A DNA stretch of 64,000 nt from Rhodococcus sp. HNM0563 (GCF_012726195.1 NZ_JAASAF010000001.1:372001-436000), one strand, 5' to 3'; shown: positions 28,389 through 39,187, numbered from the stretch's first letter. Numbers and translations: made by a program. Notes: generated by a model not told the origin, from the sequence alone.

Positions 28389-28901
28389 TCAGCGACCGGC
28401 GCGAGGAAGATACGCGGCTGTCGTGCCGCCGAGAGGAACCGCGGGCATTCCGAGCTTGCGGTGGTCCCAGGACCGAACGCGTTGCGGTACCACCCGCACC
28501 GCCACCCTCTTGTGCATCATCTGTTCGACGGCTTGGCGCATGGCATCGGTGTACGGGCCGGTGTAGCGTTCCCACACGTCCTTGCAGACGTCGAACAGGA
28601 TGTCGCGATCGTCGACGATCTCGGCACGGCCTTCGATCGAGACGCCGCGCAATTGGTCGTACGTATCGCCGGCCTCGACGAGTGCCGTGATGCGATGGTC
28701 GCGGCGAAGGTTGACGACCTTCTGCGATTTCGCCTTCGTCTCGAACCAGATCTCGCCGTTACGCACGGCGTACCACATGGCCACCAGATGTGGTGCGCCG
28801 TGCGGTCCCAGCGACGCCAGTGTGGCAACGCGGCTCTGGTGTAGGAAGTCGCTGATTTCCGGTTCTGTCATCGTGATCTCTGCGCGGCGATTCGTTCCCA
28901 T
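28389..28901 (-). CDS. Pyridoxamine-oxidase-like, probably F420-dependent, protein
   Basis: A 170-residue split-barrel flavin/F420 fold protein (PPOX family). It has RVATLASLGPHGAPHLVAMW at the start, KSQKVVNLRRDHRITALVE in the middle, and RSWDHRKLG near the end. It resembles Rv2991, which sits between gltX and the IclR gene in M. tuberculosis. The cofactor is not certain, but a fbiD (F420 synthesis) gene is present in this window. The start MGTNRR at 28901 matches the recalled homologue; ATG at 28871 is an alternative. Confidence 0.85.
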   Translation of the reverse strand: MGTNRRAEITMTEPEISDFLHQSRVATLASLGPHGAPHLVAMWYAVRNGEIWFETKAKSQKVVNLRRDHRITALVEAGDTYDQLRGVSIEGRAEIVDDRDILFDVCKDVWERYTGPYTDAMRQAVEQMMHKRVAVRVVPQRVRSWDHRKLGMPAVPLGGTTAAYLPRAGR

Positions 28902-28911
28902 GCGCAGAACT

Positions 28912-28938
28912 GTGGCACACCCCGCTGGGGTGTGCCAC
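28912..28938 (-). terminator. Terminator between the IclR gene and the PPOX gene
   Basis: GTGGCACACCCC (28912-28923) and GGGGTGTGCCAC (28927-28938) form a perfect 12-bp stem with loop GCT. It lies 38 bases past the regulator stop and 11 bases before the PPOX start on the same strand, so it should end the regulator transcript. Confidence 0.8.
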
Positions 28939-28976
28939 CAACGCGTCCAGCGTTGCGGCGACGTGAAACCCGCGGA

Positions 28977-29678
28977 TTACAAGCGCTTGTGCAGAGCGTC
29001 TGCGGCGGCGAGCAGGTCGGCGGCCCAGCGGGCCCCCGGCCGGCGGCCCATTCTGTCGATCGGGCCGGAGACCGAGATCGCTGCCACGACTGTGCCATTG
29101 CTGTCACGTACCGGCGCAGCCACGGAGGCTACACCTGGCTCGCGTTCGGCTGCGCTCTGCGCCCACCCTCGCCGACGGACTTCGGAGAGCACGCGTTCCC
29201 CGAATGCGGCATCGGGGAGGAGGGTGCGCTGGGTGGCCGTATCGGCCCATGCGAGCAGAACTTTGGCGCCGGATCCGGCCGTCATGGGCAGACGCGCGCC
29301 GACGAGAACACTGTCGCGTAGGCCGGTCGGAGGTTCGAGCGCGGCGATGCAGATGCGCTGGGTGCCGTCCCGGCGGTACAGCTGCACGCTCTCTCCCGTG
29401 ATCTCGCGAAGGCGGGGGAGGACCAGTGAGGCGGCTTCGAGGAGCGTATCGCCCGCGCCCGCAGACAGTTCGGCCAGACCGGGCCCCGGGCGCCATTGGC
29501 CGTCGCCGTCACGCATGAGCAGGCGATGTACCTCGAGCCCGACCGCGAGGCGGTGGGCAGTTGCGCGCGGTAGACCGGTGCGCGCACACAGCTCGTTGAG
29601 GTTGCATGGTTGCTCCGCTACCGCATGGAGCACCGCCATAGCTTTGTCCAGCACGCCGATCCCGCTATGCTGTCTCAT
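28977..29678 (-). CDS. IclR family regulator next to leuCD (LtbR/NdgR-like)
   Basis: A 233-residue regulator. The N-terminal winged helix-turn-helix ([40 protein letters not shown]) is followed by an IclR effector domain. It is divergent from leuCD. In C. glutamicum the equivalent gene is ltbR, a repressor of leuCD and trp genes, and in Streptomyces it is ndgR; the same role is inferred here. The start MRQHSG at 29678 was chosen; the same frame stays open far upstream but runs antisense to leuC. A likely operator lies at 29691-29734. Confidence 0.9.
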   Translation of the reverse strand: MRQHSGIGVLDKAMAVLHAVAEQPCNLNELCARTGLPRATAHRLAVGLEVHRLLMRDGDGQWRPGPGLAELSAGAGDTLLEAASLVLPRLREITGESVQLYRRDGTQRICIAALEPPTGLRDSVLVGARLPMTAGSGAKVLLAWADTATQRTLLPDAAFGERVLSEVRRRGWAQSAAEREPGVASVAAPVRDSNGTVVAAISVSGPIDRMGRRPGARWAADLLAAADALHKRL

Positions 29679-29690
29679 AGGTCGATACAT

Positions 29691-29734
29691 CCGTCTCGCA
29701 TAGTGGGAAGCATAGCGCATCCGATTCGAGACGG
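29691..29734. promoter_or_regulatory. Likely LtbR-type operator between iclR and leuC
   Basis: CGCATAGTGGGA at 29697-29708 differs at one base from the LtbR box of C. glutamicum as I recall it, CA(T/C)ATAGTGGGA. An 8-bp inverted repeat, CCGTCTCG (29691-29698) and CGAGACGG (29727-29734), flanks it, and GCATAG is repeated at 29698 and 29710. The site lies in the 129-base divergent gap, so it could control both sides. Confidence 0.6.
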
Positions 29735-29807
29735 ACACGGCACCAGGCGCGACTCGGACAGCCCTGAGATCCGGGTTCGCGCACGGCACGTACGACAGGT
29801 GGAGAAG

Positions 29808-31226
29808 ATGGCTGGAAAGACTCTGGCAGAGAAGGTGTGGGACCAGCACGTGGTTGTGCGCGGTGAGGGAGAGGGATCGGCGCGTAGACCCGACCTGATC
29901 TACATCGACCTGCATCTCGTACACGAGGTAACGAGCCCGCAGGCGTTCGACGGTCTGCGGCTGGCCGGACGAGGCGTGCGTCGTCTCGATCTGACGATTG
30001 CGACCGAAGACCACAACGTCCCGACAATCGACATCGACAAGCCGATTGCTGATCCGGTGTCGCGCACGCAGGTCGAGACGCTGCGCCGAAACTGCGAAGA
30101 GTTCGGCGTGCGCTTGCATCCCATGGGCGACCTCGAGCAGGGCATCGTCCACGTGGTCGGACCTCAACTCGGACTGACCCAGCCCGGCATGACGGTGGTG
30201 TGCGGCGACAGCCACACTGCCACCCACGGTGCGTTCGGCGCGATCGCGATGGGTATCGGCACCAGCGAGGTCGAACACGTTCTGGCGACACAGACCTTGT
30301 CGCTGCGCCCGTTCAAGACGATGGCGATCAACGTCGATGGCGAACTGCCACCGGGTGTCACGAGTAAAGACCTGATTCTCGCGATCATCGCTCAGATCGG
30401 TACCGGCGGCGGACAAGGTTATGTGCTCGAGTATCGCGGTGAGGCGATCCGCAAGCTGTCGATGGAATCTCGGATGACCATCTGCAACATGTCGATCGAG
30501 GCGGGTGCCCGCGCAGGAATGATTGCACCCGACGACATCACCTACGAATTCCTCCAGGGACGTCCGCACGCACCGCAAGGTGCCGAGTGGGACGCTGCGG
30601 TGGCCGAGTGGGAACAGCTGAAGACGGACGAGGACGCCGTTTTCGACGCCGAGGTCCACATCGATGCCAACGCATTGACCCCGTTCGTGACGTGGGGAAC
30701 CAATCCGGGGCAGGGGCTTCCGCTCGGCGGAGCGGTGCCGATTCCGGATGAGATCGCCGACGAGACCGAACGCCTGGCAGCCGAGAAGGCAGTGCGCTAC
30801 ATGGACCTCGAGCCGGGGATGCCTTTGCGCGAGATCAAGATCGACACAGTCTTCGTCGGATCGTGCACCAACGGCCGTATCGAAGATTTGCGGGCAGTTG
30901 CGGACGTTCTGAAGGGCCGCAAGGTCGCTGAGGGTGTTCGGATGCTCGTTGTACCCGGATCGATGCGTGTTCGTGCTCAGGCCGAGTCCGAAGGTCTCGG
31001 TGAGATCTTCGTTGCGGCAGGCGCGGAATGGCGTCAGGCCGGCTGCTCGATGTGCCTGGGAATGAACCCTGATCAGCTTGCGCCCGGCGAGCGCTCCGCA
31101 TCCACGTCGAACCGCAATTTCGAAGGCCGCCAGGGCAAGGGTGGGCGAACGCACCTCGTGTCCCCGGCTGTGGCGGCCGCCACAGCCGTTCGCGGCACAC
31201 TGTCCGCTCCGGCGGATCTGGACTAG
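29808..31226 (+). CDS. leuC: 3-isopropylmalate dehydratase, large subunit
   Basis: A 472-residue aconitase-fold enzyme that converts 2-isopropylmalate to 3-isopropylmalate with LeuD. The [4Fe-4S] ligands are in [15 protein letters not shown] and [29 protein letters not shown] is the family signature. A long upstream frame to 29610 reads back across the operator and was rejected in favour of ATG at 29808 with GGTGGAG just before it. leuD follows after 24 bases. Confidence 0.96.
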   Translation: MAGKTLAEKVWDQHVVVRGEGEGSARRPDLIYIDLHLVHEVTSPQAFDGLRLAGRGVRRLDLTIATEDHNVPTIDIDKPIADPVSRTQVETLRRNCEEFGVRLHPMGDLEQGIVHVVGPQLGLTQPGMTVVCGDSHTATHGAFGAIAMGIGTSEVEHVLATQTLSLRPFKTMAINVDGELPPGVTSKDLILAIIAQIGTGGGQGYVLEYRGEAIRKLSMESRMTICNMSIEAGARAGMIAPDDITYEFLQGRPHAPQGAEWDAAVAEWEQLKTDEDAVFDAEVHIDANALTPFVTWGTNPGQGLPLGGAVPIPDEIADETERLAAEKAVRYMDLEPGMPLREIKIDTVFVGSCTNGRIEDLRAVADVLKGRKVAEGVRMLVVPGSMRVRAQAESEGLGEIFVAAGAEWRQAGCSMCLGMNPDQLAPGERSASTSNRNFEGRQGKGGRTHLVSPAVAAATAVRGTLSAPADLD

Positions 31227-31250
31227 AGCACGGGACGAGGAGAGAATTCG

Positions 31251-31847
31251 ATGAAAGCCTTCACCACCGTAAAAGGCATCGGCGTTCCGCTACGCCGGTC
31301 CAATGTCGACACCGATCAGATCATCCCTGCCGTCTACCTGAAACGGGTCACCCGCACGGGATTCGAGGACGGACTGTTCGCCGGATGGCGCACCGATCCG
31401 GCGTTCGTCCTCAACACGCCACCGTTCGACCGCGGAAGTGTTCTCGTTGCAGGCCCGGATTTCGGAACGGGATCCTCCCGAGAGCATGCCGTCTGGGCCC
31501 TGTCCGATTATGGGTTCCGGGTGGTGATCTCGTCGCGTTTCGCCGATATCTTCCGCGGCAACGCCGGAAAGGCCGGATTGCTCGCCGCTCAGGTGAGTCA
31601 GGACGATGTCGAATTGCTCTGGAAACTCATCGAACAGCAGCCGGGTCTCGAACTCGAGGTGAGTCTGGAGAACAGGACTGTGACCGCTGGAACAACCGTG
31701 GTGCCGTTCACCATTGACGACTACACCCGGTGGCGTCTGATGGAAGGTCTTGACGACATCGGCCTGACATTGCGCCAGGTAGAGGCGATTTCCGAGTACG
31801 AGAAGGCAAGGCCTTCTTGGAAACCGCGCACCATCTCAGCGCCCTGA
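31251..31847 (+). CDS. leuD: 3-isopropylmalate dehydratase, small subunit
   Basis: A 198-residue swivel-domain subunit partnering LeuC. It shows [18 protein letters not shown], the substrate loop [11 protein letters not shown], and [17 protein letters not shown]. It is in an operon with leuC, and a 17-bp terminator follows. Confidence 0.96.
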   Translation: MKAFTTVKGIGVPLRRSNVDTDQIIPAVYLKRVTRTGFEDGLFAGWRTDPAFVLNTPPFDRGSVLVAGPDFGTGSSREHAVWALSDYGFRVVISSRFADIFRGNAGKAGLLAAQVSQDDVELLWKLIEQQPGLELEVSLENRTVTAGTTVVPFTIDDYTRWRLMEGLDDIGLTLRQVEAISEYEKARPSWKPRTISAP

Positions 31848-31869
31848 TCGAAGGCTTTCGACGCCGCCT

Positions 31870-31909
31870 GGCAGGCCCGAGCCGAACCGTTGTTCGGCTC
31901 GGGCCTGCC
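31870..31909 (+). terminator. leuCD terminator
   Basis: Bases 31870-31886 and 31893-31909 form a perfect 17-bp stem with a six-base loop, followed by GTGTATTT. It lies 22 bases after the leuD stop. Confidence 0.88.
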
Positions 31910-32016
31910 GTGTATTTGCATGAGAATTGGCGTGGCACATAGACTCTTGACCGTTTGCGGGGCTACCGTGGACTCGAGTCGGTCTGACGGTGGACCGTGA
32001 TATGCGGAGGAAATCA

Positions 32017-32673
32017 ATGAACAAGGCAGAATTGATCGATGTTCTGACCGAGAAGCTCGGTTCGGACAGGCGCACCGCGACGGACGCTGTCGAGCACATC
32101 GTCGACGCGATCGTTCGCGCCGTACATGCCGGCAACAGCGTCACCATCACCGGTTTCGGTGTCTTCGAGCAGCGTCGTCGCGCGGCTCGTGTTGCTCGCA
32201 ACCCGCGGACGGGTGAGACCGTCAAGGTCAAGCCGACGTCGGTTCCGGCGTTCCGTCCGGGTGCTCAGTTCAAGGCGGTCATTGCCGGGACACAGAAGCT
32301 TCCGGCGAGCGGTCCGGCAGTCAAGCGTGGTGCCGCTGCTGCAGTGAAGAAGGCTGCCGCGGCGAAGAAGGCCGCGAAGAAGACCACGGCGGCCAAGAAG
32401 ACCACCGCGGCCAAGAAGACCACCGCAGCCAAGACCACGGCGGCCAAGAAGGCCACCGCGGCCAAGACCACGGCAGCCAAGAAGACCACGGCAGCGAAGA
32501 AGACCACCGCGGCGAAGAAGGCTCCGGCCAAGACCACGGCGGCAGCGAAGAAGACCACCGCGGCGAAGAAGGCTCCGGCCAAGAAGACCACGGCGGCAGC
32601 GAAGAAGACCACCGCGGCGAAGAAGGCTCCGGCCAAGAAGACCACGGCGCGCAAGGCCGCAGGCAAGAAGTAG
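32017..32673 (+). CDS. hupB: Histone-like DNA-binding protein HU with lysine-rich tail
   Basis: A 218-residue nucleoid protein. Residues 1-90 are a normal HU domain ([38 protein letters not shown]), and the rest is a long Lys/Ala/Thr/Pro tail built of KKTTAAKK and KKAPAKK units, like the histone H1-like tail of mycobacterial HupB. It binds and compacts DNA. CGGAGG six bases before the ATG at 32017 sets the start. TTGCAT (31916) and TAGACT (31940) may form its promoter. It is flanked by terminators on both sides. Confidence 0.95.
   Translation: MNKAELIDVLTEKLGSDRRTATDAVEHIVDAIVRAVHAGNSVTITGFGVFEQRRRAARVARNPRTGETVKVKPTSVPAFRPGAQFKAVIAGTQKLPASGPAVKRGAAAAVKKAAAAKKAAKKTTAAKKTTAAKKTTAAKTTAAKKATAAKTTAAKKTTAAKKTTAAKKAPAKTTAAAKKTTAAKKAPAKKTTAAAKKTTAAKKAPAKKTTARKAAGKK
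32533..32637 (+). repeat. Internal direct repeat in the hupB tail
   Basis: A 51-base sequence at 32533-32583 recurs exactly at 32587-32637 (period 54 bases, 18 codons). The whole tail from about 32350 is built of shorter, diverged versions of the same AAG/ACC/GCC codon blocks, so slippage could change tail length in frame. Confidence 0.85.
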
Positions 32674-32715
32674 GCCTGTCCGGTATCTGATCGGCCCGTC
32701 CACTGCGGGCTGAGT

Positions 32716-32754
32716 CCTCCGGCGGCTATCGGGAGATCCGGTAGCCGCCGGAGG
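32716..32754. terminator. Bidirectional terminator between hupB and mutT1
   Basis: CCTCCGGCGGCTA (32716-32728) pairs perfectly with TAGCCGCCGGAGG (32742-32754), and the loop can extend the stem by a few more pairs. It lies between two convergent genes. Confidence 0.82.
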
Positions 32755-32808
32755 TGTATCCGGTGGAAGTCGAGTACCGGGATTCGCGTCGGCGAATTCC
32801 AGTAGCGC

Positions 32809-33732
32809 TCAGGGACGATCGGATGCGAACGGAGTGTCCAGATATTCGGCCGCAACGAGCTTCCCGTCGTGGAACGACAGGACCCACGTGCTCGCCTTAC
32901 GGGTACGTCCCTCGGGGAGGTCGAATCCCGACTTTTCCGCCCACCACTGGAGCAGGCCCGGAATCACGCCGCCCTGACTGCACAGGACGGGTACCTTCCC
33001 GTTCTCGATGACCTCCGCAATCCGTTTGTGAGCGAGCGAGGGATCGGCTGCGTAATCCTCTTCCGAGAGCATCGGCTCCAGAGCGATTTCGAGATCGAGG
33101 TGATCAGCGAGCGGCTCGATGGTCTCGATACACCGCGTACGGTCTGCGGAGAAGACGGCATCGGCGCCGAACGCGGACAGCTGGGGTACAAGTGCCGCGG
33201 CCTGTCGCAGACCCTTTTCCTCGAGCGGGCGGGCCCGGTCGTCGCCGTCGTAGTCCTTACGACTACCCGCCTTGGCGTGGCGTACCAGGAGCACTGTCCG
33301 AGTATCGGGAGGCAACTCCAGGAACCGGCGCAATACAGTGTGATCCATCGAGTACGACAGCTCGTCGAAGGCGATATCGGGCGAAACCCATCGGAGTATG
33401 TCCACTTCGTCGTTCGGGACGAACTCGCCCGAGGTGCACCGCGCGGTCCAGTAATCGACCTGCTTGCGCTGATCCGTACCGGGCATCGGATAGGTGACAC
33501 GTCCGAGGCCACGTCCGAGCTCGGCCCGGAATCCGGTCTCCTCCTCGGTTTCCCTCAGCGCCGCAATGATCGCCGTCTCCCCGGGGTCGAGTTTGCCTTT
33601 CGGGAGAGTCCAGTCGTCGTACCTCGGCCGGTGGACCATGGCCAACTCCAGGCCGCTCGCGCTCGGCCTCCAGAGCAGCGTCCCCGCCGCGAAAATGTCC
33701 GTGGGTGACGAATTGTCCGATGCCTCGGCCAC
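32809..33732 (-). CDS. mutT1: MutT1-like Nudix hydrolase with phosphatase domain
   Basis: A 307-residue two-domain protein. The N-terminal Nudix domain holds a full Nudix box (GKLDPGE, seven residues, then RETEEETGF). The C-terminal domain is a histidine phosphatase of the SixA type with VLLVRHAKAGS. Mycobacterial MutT1 has this architecture and cleaves 8-oxo-dGTP, 8-oxo-GTP and diadenosine polyphosphates. GTG at 33732 follows GGAGGA. It is 11 bases after ppk on the same strand, an operon also seen in M. tuberculosis. Confidence 0.92.
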   Translation of the reverse strand: MAEASDNSSPTDIFAAGTLLWRPSASGLELAMVHRPRYDDWTLPKGKLDPGETAIIAALRETEEETGFRAELGRGLGRVTYPMPGTDQRKQVDYWTARCTSGEFVPNDEVDILRWVSPDIAFDELSYSMDHTVLRRFLELPPDTRTVLLVRHAKAGSRKDYDGDDRARPLEEKGLRQAAALVPQLSAFGADAVFSADRTRCIETIEPLADHLDLEIALEPMLSEEDYAADPSLAHKRIAEVIENGKVPVLCSQGGVIPGLLQWWAEKSGFDLPEGRTRKASTWVLSFHDGKLVAAEYLDTPFASDRP

Positions 33733-33743
33733 CTGTCCTCCGT

Positions 33744-35936
33744 TCACGAGGTGCGAATTCTCATGAGCTCGACCTGATGGTCGCGCGCGGCGGTTCCCGG
33801 CGCGGGGCTCGCGGACCAGACACCATCGGATTCCAAAGTCCAGCATCGAGTTGCAGGATCCAGCGCCGAGTCGAAGATCTGACCCAGCTGCAAGCACAGT
33901 TGGGGATCCTTCACCTGGACCATGACTTCGACGCGGCGGTCGAGATTTCGGTGCATCATGTCGGCGCTGCCGATCCAGAACTCGTTGCTGCCACGGAAAT
34001 GAAGGATGCGGGAGTGCTCGAGGAATCGTCCCAGAATGGAGCGTACGGTGATGTTCTCGCTCAACCCCGGCACACCCGGCTGAAGCGCACAGATACCGCG
34101 AACGACGATCTCCACGGAGACGCCGGCACGTGAAGCGCGGTACAGCGCGTCGATGACCTGTTCGTCGACGAGCGCGTTGGCCTTGAGGCGGATTCCGGTG
34201 GGCTTGCCTGTCGCGTGATGCTCGATCTCGCGCTCGATGCGCTCGATGATGCCCTTCCGAACGCCGTGCGGAGCGACGAGGAGGTTGCGGTACTGCGCCT
34301 TTCGGGAGTACCCGGTGAGCGTATTGAACAGATCGGTCAGGTCGGAACCGATCTCGGGTGAGCATGTGAGAAGACCCACATCCTCGTACAGACGAGCAGT
34401 TTTCGGATTGTAGTTGCCTGTGCCGATGTGGCAGTAGCGCCGGATCGTCGACCCCTCACGGCGCACCACGAGCGAGGTCTTGCAGTGTGTCTTGAGGCCC
34501 ACCAGCCCGTACACCACGTGCACGCCTGCCTGCTCGAGCTTGCGAGCCCACTGGATGTTCGCCTGCTCGTCGAACCTCGCTTTGATCTCGACAAGCGCGA
34601 CGACCTGTTTGCCTGCCTCCGCTGCTGCGATGAGTGCATTGACGATGGGGGAGTCTCCGGAAGTGCGATACAGCGTCTGCTTGATGGCCAGCACCTGGCT
34701 GTCGGCAGCCGCCTGTTCGATGAAGCGTTGCACGCTCGTCGAGAACGACTCGTACGGATGATGAACGAGCACGTCGCCCTCACGCAGTGTCGAGAACACG
34801 CTCTTCGGGGTTTCGCGTTCACCGAAGGCCGGGTGGGTCGCGGGCACGAACGGAGCATCCTTGAGATCCGGGCGGTCCACAGCGTGCACCTGCCAGAGAC
34901 TGGACAGATCGAGCAGACCCGGCAGTTGCACTACATCGGACGGATCCACATCGAGCTCTCGCAGCAGCAATTCGAGCATGTGCTCGGTCATGTCGTCGGA
35001 GACCTCGAGGCGCACGGGAGACCCGAAGCGCCGGCGCGCGAGTTCACGTTCGAGGGCCTGCAGCAGATCTTCGTCGCGATCCTCCTCGACATCGAAATCC
35101 GCGTTACGGGTGACTCGGAAGGCGTGGTGCTCGACGACCTCCATGCCGGGGAACAGAACGTCGAGGTGCGCAGCGATCAGTTCTTCCAGCGGGAGGAAGG
35201 CCGGAATCCGGTGTGACGTGTCGACCTGGTCGACCCGGACATAGCGGTCGACGTTGTCGGGGACCTTCACGCGTGCGAAATGCTCGCCCGCTGAATTCAG
35301 GTCTTTCACAGTGACAGCAAGATTCAAGCTCAACCCGCTGATATACGGGAACGGGTGGGCCGGGTCCACGGCGAGCGGGGTCAGGACGGGAAAGATCTGC
35401 TCGGCGAAATATCGTGTCAACCGCGTCTTCTGGGGCTCGTCCAGATCCGACCAACGGATGATCGAGATGCCTTCGGCGGCAAGAGCGGGAAGCACCGATT
35501 CGAGGAAGACCTGGGCCTGGCGGCCGGCGAGCTCCTGTGTGCTCGACGCTATCAATGCGAGTTGTGCCCTCGGCGACAGGCCGTCGGCGGAGCGTACCGA
35601 CAGCCCTGTTTCCGCGCGCCGTTTGAGGCCTGCGACACGCACCATGTAGAACTCGTCGAGATTGGACGCGAAGATCGCCAGGAACTTGGCTCGCTCGAGC
35701 AACGGTATCGATTTGTCCTCGGCGAGTGCGAGTACTCGCGCATTGAAATCGAGCCAGCTCAGTTCGCGGTTGAGGTATCGGTCGGCCGGGAGTCCCTCCG
35801 TGCCGAGCGTGCGATGTTCGGCTGCGGCGGGCGGGGCGGCGGGTGTTGCGGTGCCTCGCACTGGTCGGGAAACGGCGCGGGCGGGGACTGCATCTTCGAA
35901 TCCGACATTCGAGTCGGTGGTATCGCCGTGGGTCAC
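33744..35936 (-). CDS. ppk: Polyphosphate kinase 1
   Basis: About 730 residues. Ppk1 makes inorganic polyphosphate from ATP. It has the N-terminal [17 protein letters not shown], the TLYRTSGDS motif, [19 protein letters not shown] with the autophosphorylated His, and [13 protein letters not shown] near the end with the second conserved His. The frame stays open far upstream, so the start is not certain; GTG at 35936 (or the adjacent one at 35939) gives a length near the M. tuberculosis enzyme. The first 50 residues are a variable Ala/Pro-rich leader. Operon with mutT1. Confidence 0.93.
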   Translation of the reverse strand: MTHGDTTDSNVGFEDAVPARAVSRPVRGTATPAAPPAAAEHRTLGTEGLPADRYLNRELSWLDFNARVLALAEDKSIPLLERAKFLAIFASNLDEFYMVRVAGLKRRAETGLSVRSADGLSPRAQLALIASSTQELAGRQAQVFLESVLPALAAEGISIIRWSDLDEPQKTRLTRYFAEQIFPVLTPLAVDPAHPFPYISGLSLNLAVTVKDLNSAGEHFARVKVPDNVDRYVRVDQVDTSHRIPAFLPLEELIAAHLDVLFPGMEVVEHHAFRVTRNADFDVEEDRDEDLLQALERELARRRFGSPVRLEVSDDMTEHMLELLLRELDVDPSDVVQLPGLLDLSSLWQVHAVDRPDLKDAPFVPATHPAFGERETPKSVFSTLREGDVLVHHPYESFSTSVQRFIEQAAADSQVLAIKQTLYRTSGDSPIVNALIAAAEAGKQVVALVEIKARFDEQANIQWARKLEQAGVHVVYGLVGLKTHCKTSLVVRREGSTIRRYCHIGTGNYNPKTARLYEDVGLLTCSPEIGSDLTDLFNTLTGYSRKAQYRNLLVAPHGVRKGIIERIEREIEHHATGKPTGIRLKANALVDEQVIDALYRASRAGVSVEIVVRGICALQPGVPGLSENITVRSILGRFLEHSRILHFRGSNEFWIGSADMMHRNLDRRVEVMVQVKDPQLCLQLGQIFDSALDPATRCWTLESDGVWSASPAPGTAARDHQVELMRIRTS

Positions 35937-36205
35937 CACCTCATTGTTGCAGGAACACCGTGGATCCGTGACCACACCGTCGTCGGTGCTCGCCGTTCCG
36001 TCGATCGTGTGCCGTCGGGGTGGCGGTGCGGTGCGTCGCAAGGACGATCGGCAATCGATCCGGCTCACCCGCAACGGGTTCAGCATCCGAGGCAACCGGA
36101 AGCTGTGCTCGGTGGGGAGTGTGACTCGTCGGAACAAGAACTCACTGAGGTGACGTGTAGCGCTGCGGCAGGAATCCCGGTTGTTCGAGGCCGGGAGGAC
36201 GTCAC

Positions 36206-36877
36206 TCAGTGGACGCCGGGAGATCGCTCCGTGAGCGCGAACCCGATCCGGTCCAGAACTCGGCTCGTGGCATCGCCGGTGCCGAGCCGGACGGCGGCCT
36301 CGAGATCGTCGAGGGTATCGACGTCCAAACGCAATCCGTCCAGAGGTTCCGTCAGAGCCCTTGCCCCGGACCGGACGTGTCGTCGTGCGGAGTCGATACC
36401 GAACATCGGCTCGAGCGGGCGACCAGGCGTGCATTGGAACAGCGCAGCAGTTCCGTCTCCGGTGTGGTCCGCGACGATCGCTCTGCCGAACCGCCTCGAT
36501 TCGGTGAGCGCGGCCGCGAGTTCCGATGATCGCAACGCCGGAAGATCCGCATGGAGCGCGACGAGATCGGTTTCGGGTGATTGCGCGCGGATGCGTGCCG
36601 CTGCGACCCCGAGCGCCGCGTTGAGGGGATCGGATTCCCCCCGGTAGGCAGGATCGGGCAGGACTCGTGCGCCGTGCGCGAACGCGACCTCGGTCGCGAC
36701 CGGATCCGACGTCACCACGGTCGCGACGGAACCGGGTAACTCCAGTGCTGAGGCAAGGGTGTCGATGAGCATCGCAACAACCAGGTCGGAGCGCGTGGCC
36801 GGGTCGAAGACGTGCGCGAGCCGCGTCTTCGCCAGGCCCAAGGCCTTGACGGGGACGAGCACGTGCACAGCAGTCAT
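36206..36877 (-). CDS. fbiD: 2-phospho-L-lactate/PEP guanylyltransferase (F420 synthesis)
   Basis: A 223-residue nucleotidyltransferase of the CofC/FbiD family, which activates phosphoenolpyruvate or phospholactate with GTP for coenzyme F420. Visible are [18 protein letters not shown] at the start, VVTSDPVA, and [10 protein letters not shown] with the metal-binding Asp. It sits between ppk and gpsA as Rv2983 does in M. tuberculosis. The ATG at 36877 fits the family; a longer frame upstream is not family-like. Divergent from gpsA. Confidence 0.88.
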   Translation of the reverse strand: MTAVHVLVPVKALGLAKTRLAHVFDPATRSDLVVAMLIDTLASALELPGSVATVVTSDPVATEVAFAHGARVLPDPAYRGESDPLNAALGVAAARIRAQSPETDLVALHADLPALRSSELAAALTESRRFGRAIVADHTGDGTAALFQCTPGRPLEPMFGIDSARRHVRSGARALTEPLDGLRLDVDTLDDLEAAVRLGTGDATSRVLDRIGFALTERSPGVH

Positions 36878-37006
36878 GTCGTGGATTCTGCCAGTTCCGC
36901 CACCGGATGCATCCCGGCGTCCCGTCTCGCGGTGCACCCATCCCGTTTGGGCGATACTGGACGCACCCGTGGTGGAGACATGCATCCGGCGGGGCCGTGA
37001 TGCGGT

Positions 37007-37045
37007 GAGACGACAGCGCGGCGAGACGACTGCGCAACGAGACGA
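37007..37045. repeat. Three GAGACGA repeats with 16-bp spacing before gpsA
   Basis: GAGACGA occurs at 37007, 37023 and 37039, exactly 16 bases apart, in the gap between divergent fbiD and gpsA. The last copy ends 14 bases before the gpsA start. It could be a binding-site array or a slipped repeat. Confidence 0.6.
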
Positions 37046-37059
37046 ATGAGGGGGACCGT

Positions 37060-38058
37060 GTGACCAAAGCGGCGATTCTGGGGGCGGGTTCATGGGGGAC
37101 GGCGTTCGCGAAAGTTCTCGCCGAGGCGGGTACCGACGTGACCGTCTGGGCGCGTCGGGAGGAGATGGCACGTGCGATCGACGAGCGGCACGAGAATCCC
37201 GACTACCTCCCCGGTGTCCGTTTGCCCGCGACCCTGTCGGCGACCTCCGATCACCGGGCGGCGCTGGACGGAGCCGACTTCGTCGTCCTCGCAGTCCCGT
37301 CCCAGGCGCTGCGCAGCAATCTCGCCGAGTGGCGGGACGACATCGACTCGGGCACGACCCTACTCAGTCTCGCGAAAGGGATCGAGAGCGGCACGCTGAT
37401 GCGGATGAGCCAGGTGATCGGTCAGGTCACGGGGGCGGAACCGAACCGGATCGCGGTGCTGTCCGGGCCGAATCTCGCGCGTGAGATCGCCGCGGGTCAA
37501 CCCGCAGCCACGGTGATCGCGTGCCCCGATTCCACCCGCGCAATGCAGATTCAGAAGTCCTCTGCCACAGGTTATTTCCGTCCCTACACGAACACGGACG
37601 TCGTCGGGTGCGAGATCGGCGGCGCGTGCAAGAACGTGATCGCACTCGCGTGCGGGATGGCTGCCGGTGTGGGGCTGGGAGACAACACGGTGGCGAGCAT
37701 CATCACCCGCGGCCTGGCCGAGATCATCCGCCTCGGAACCGCGCTCGGGGCGAAGCCTGCGACGTTGGCGGGTCTGGCGGGGGTGGGTGATCTCGTCGCC
37801 ACCTGCACCTCGCCGCTCTCGCGCAACCGCACCTTCGGTGAGCGGCTCGGTCGGGGCGGGACCCTCGAGAGTGCGCAGGAGGCGACGCACGGCCAGGTGG
37901 CCGAAGGAGTCAAATCCTGCACATCGGTGCGGGAACTCGCCGCCAGTTACGATGTCGAGATGCCTCTCACGGATGCCGTGCACCGCGTCTGCCACGAGGG
38001 TATGTCGGTTCAGGACGCGATCGGGTTGCTGCTCGGCCGCCGCATCAAGCCGGAGTGA
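37060..38058 (+). CDS. gpsA: Glycerol-3-phosphate dehydrogenase [NAD(P)+]
   Basis: A 332-residue enzyme that reduces dihydroxyacetone phosphate to glycerol 3-phosphate for phospholipid synthesis. It has the dinucleotide loop [18 protein letters not shown], the [12 protein letters not shown] motif, and [19 protein letters not shown] with the catalytic Lys. GAGGGGGACC before the GTG at 37060 is a strong ribosome binding site. The next gene begins four bases after its stop. Confidence 0.95.
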   Translation: MTKAAILGAGSWGTAFAKVLAEAGTDVTVWARREEMARAIDERHENPDYLPGVRLPATLSATSDHRAALDGADFVVLAVPSQALRSNLAEWRDDIDSGTTLLSLAKGIESGTLMRMSQVIGQVTGAEPNRIAVLSGPNLAREIAAGQPAATVIACPDSTRAMQIQKSSATGYFRPYTNTDVVGCEIGGACKNVIALACGMAAGVGLGDNTVASIITRGLAEIIRLGTALGAKPATLAGLAGVGDLVATCTSPLSRNRTFGERLGRGGTLESAQEATHGQVAEGVKSCTSVRELAASYDVEMPLTDAVHRVCHEGMSVQDAIGLLLGRRIKPE

Positions 38059-38062
38059 CCCG

Positions 38063-39187
38063 ATGCTCGGAGATTCGACCCGCTGTGTCGAAGCTGTTGC
38101 CGTAGAAGGTGTTCCGGGAGATCCGTTGCAACCCGGCCCGGTGCTCGCGGCGCCGTATCGACTCGGTGAGGACGAAAGCGCCGCGTCGGACACCTACGCC
38201 CGCGCGTCGAACCCCGGGTGGCGCCACCTCGAACGGGCGCTCGCGAGCCTCGAGGGCGCGTCGTCGGCTCGCGTCGTCGGCTCCGGAATGTCCGCGATCA
38301 CCGTCGCGCTCCGTTCGCTCGCGTGCCCCGGCGGAGTGGTCGTGGTCCCGTCGGACGGGTACTACCAGGTTCGCAAGTACGCGCGTGACTGTCTCGAACC
38401 GTTCGGTGTGGTGGTCCGCGAGCTATCTGTGTCCGAGTTCGGTGACGGCACACTCACCGCAGTGCTCGCGGACGCGCACGCGGGTGCGCTGGTTCTCGTC
38501 GAGACTCCGTCCAACCCGGGACTCGACACCGTGGACCTCACTGCGACGGCGGCGACGTGCCGTGCGGTAGGCGCCCTTCTCCTCGTCGACAACACCACCG
38601 CCACACCGCTCGGACAACAACCGCTCGGTCTCGGTGCGGACGTCGTGGTCGCGAGCGGTACCAAATCACTCAGCGGACACAGTGATCTCCTGTTCGGATA
38701 CATCGCGGTGCGTGACGATGCGCTGCTTCCACGGCTCGACCGTGAACGGTTGCTGTCGGGGACGGTGTTGGGGCCGTTCGAGACCTGGCTCGCCCATAGG
38801 AGTCTCGGAACGGCAGGTCTGCGCTTCGAGCGACAGTGCGCAAACGCGCAGGCCATCGCGCAGATGTTGGCCGAGCATCCCGCTGTCGCGGACGTGCGCT
38901 ATCCGGGCCTGCCGACGGATCCGGCCCACCCGGTTGCTGCGGCGCAGATGCGCAGGTTCGGCCCGCTCGTGACCTTCCTACTGGACGACTCCGACTGCTT
39001 CCACCGGTTCGTTCGAAGGTCGGAGTTGGTGGTCTCTGCAACCAGCTTCGGAGGCATCCATACAACAGCGGATCGGCGCGCCCGCTGGGGCGATCCGGTA
39101 CCCCCGGGGTTCGTGCGCCTATCGTGCGGTATCGAGGACACCGAGGATCTGCTCTCCGATCTCGACGTGGCGCTGCGCACCTCGTGA
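38063..39187 (+). CDS. Cys/Met metabolism PLP-dependent enzyme
   Basis: A 374-residue aspartate-aminotransferase-fold enzyme of the cystathionine gamma-synthase/lyase family. [17 protein letters not shown] holds the PLP lysine, [14 protein letters not shown] and [10 protein letters not shown] the PLP-phosphate and ring contacts, and [16 protein letters not shown] the C-terminal site. It is probably a cystathionine gamma-lyase-like enzyme, but several sulfur reactions are possible. It starts four bases after gpsA and is probably in its operon. Confidence 0.88.
   Translation: MLGDSTRCVEAVAVEGVPGDPLQPGPVLAAPYRLGEDESAASDTYARASNPGWRHLERALASLEGASSARVVGSGMSAITVALRSLACPGGVVVVPSDGYYQVRKYARDCLEPFGVVVRELSVSEFGDGTLTAVLADAHAGALVLVETPSNPGLDTVDLTATAATCRAVGALLLVDNTTATPLGQQPLGLGADVVVASGTKSLSGHSDLLFGYIAVRDDALLPRLDRERLLSGTVLGPFETWLAHRSLGTAGLRFERQCANAQAIAQMLAEHPAVADVRYPGLPTDPAHPVAAAQMRRFGPLVTFLLDDSDCFHRFVRRSELVVSATSFGGIHTTADRRARWGDPVPPGFVRLSCGIEDTEDLLSDLDVALRTS

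Noticed and set aside
29679-31154. N-terminal extension of the IclR regulator by almost 500 codons
   Set aside because: The extension is antisense to leuC; the regulator domain starts normally at 29678.
35940-37067. N-terminal extension of ppk by about 375 codons
   Set aside because: The frame runs antisense and out of frame through fbiD; the kinase core begins well downstream.
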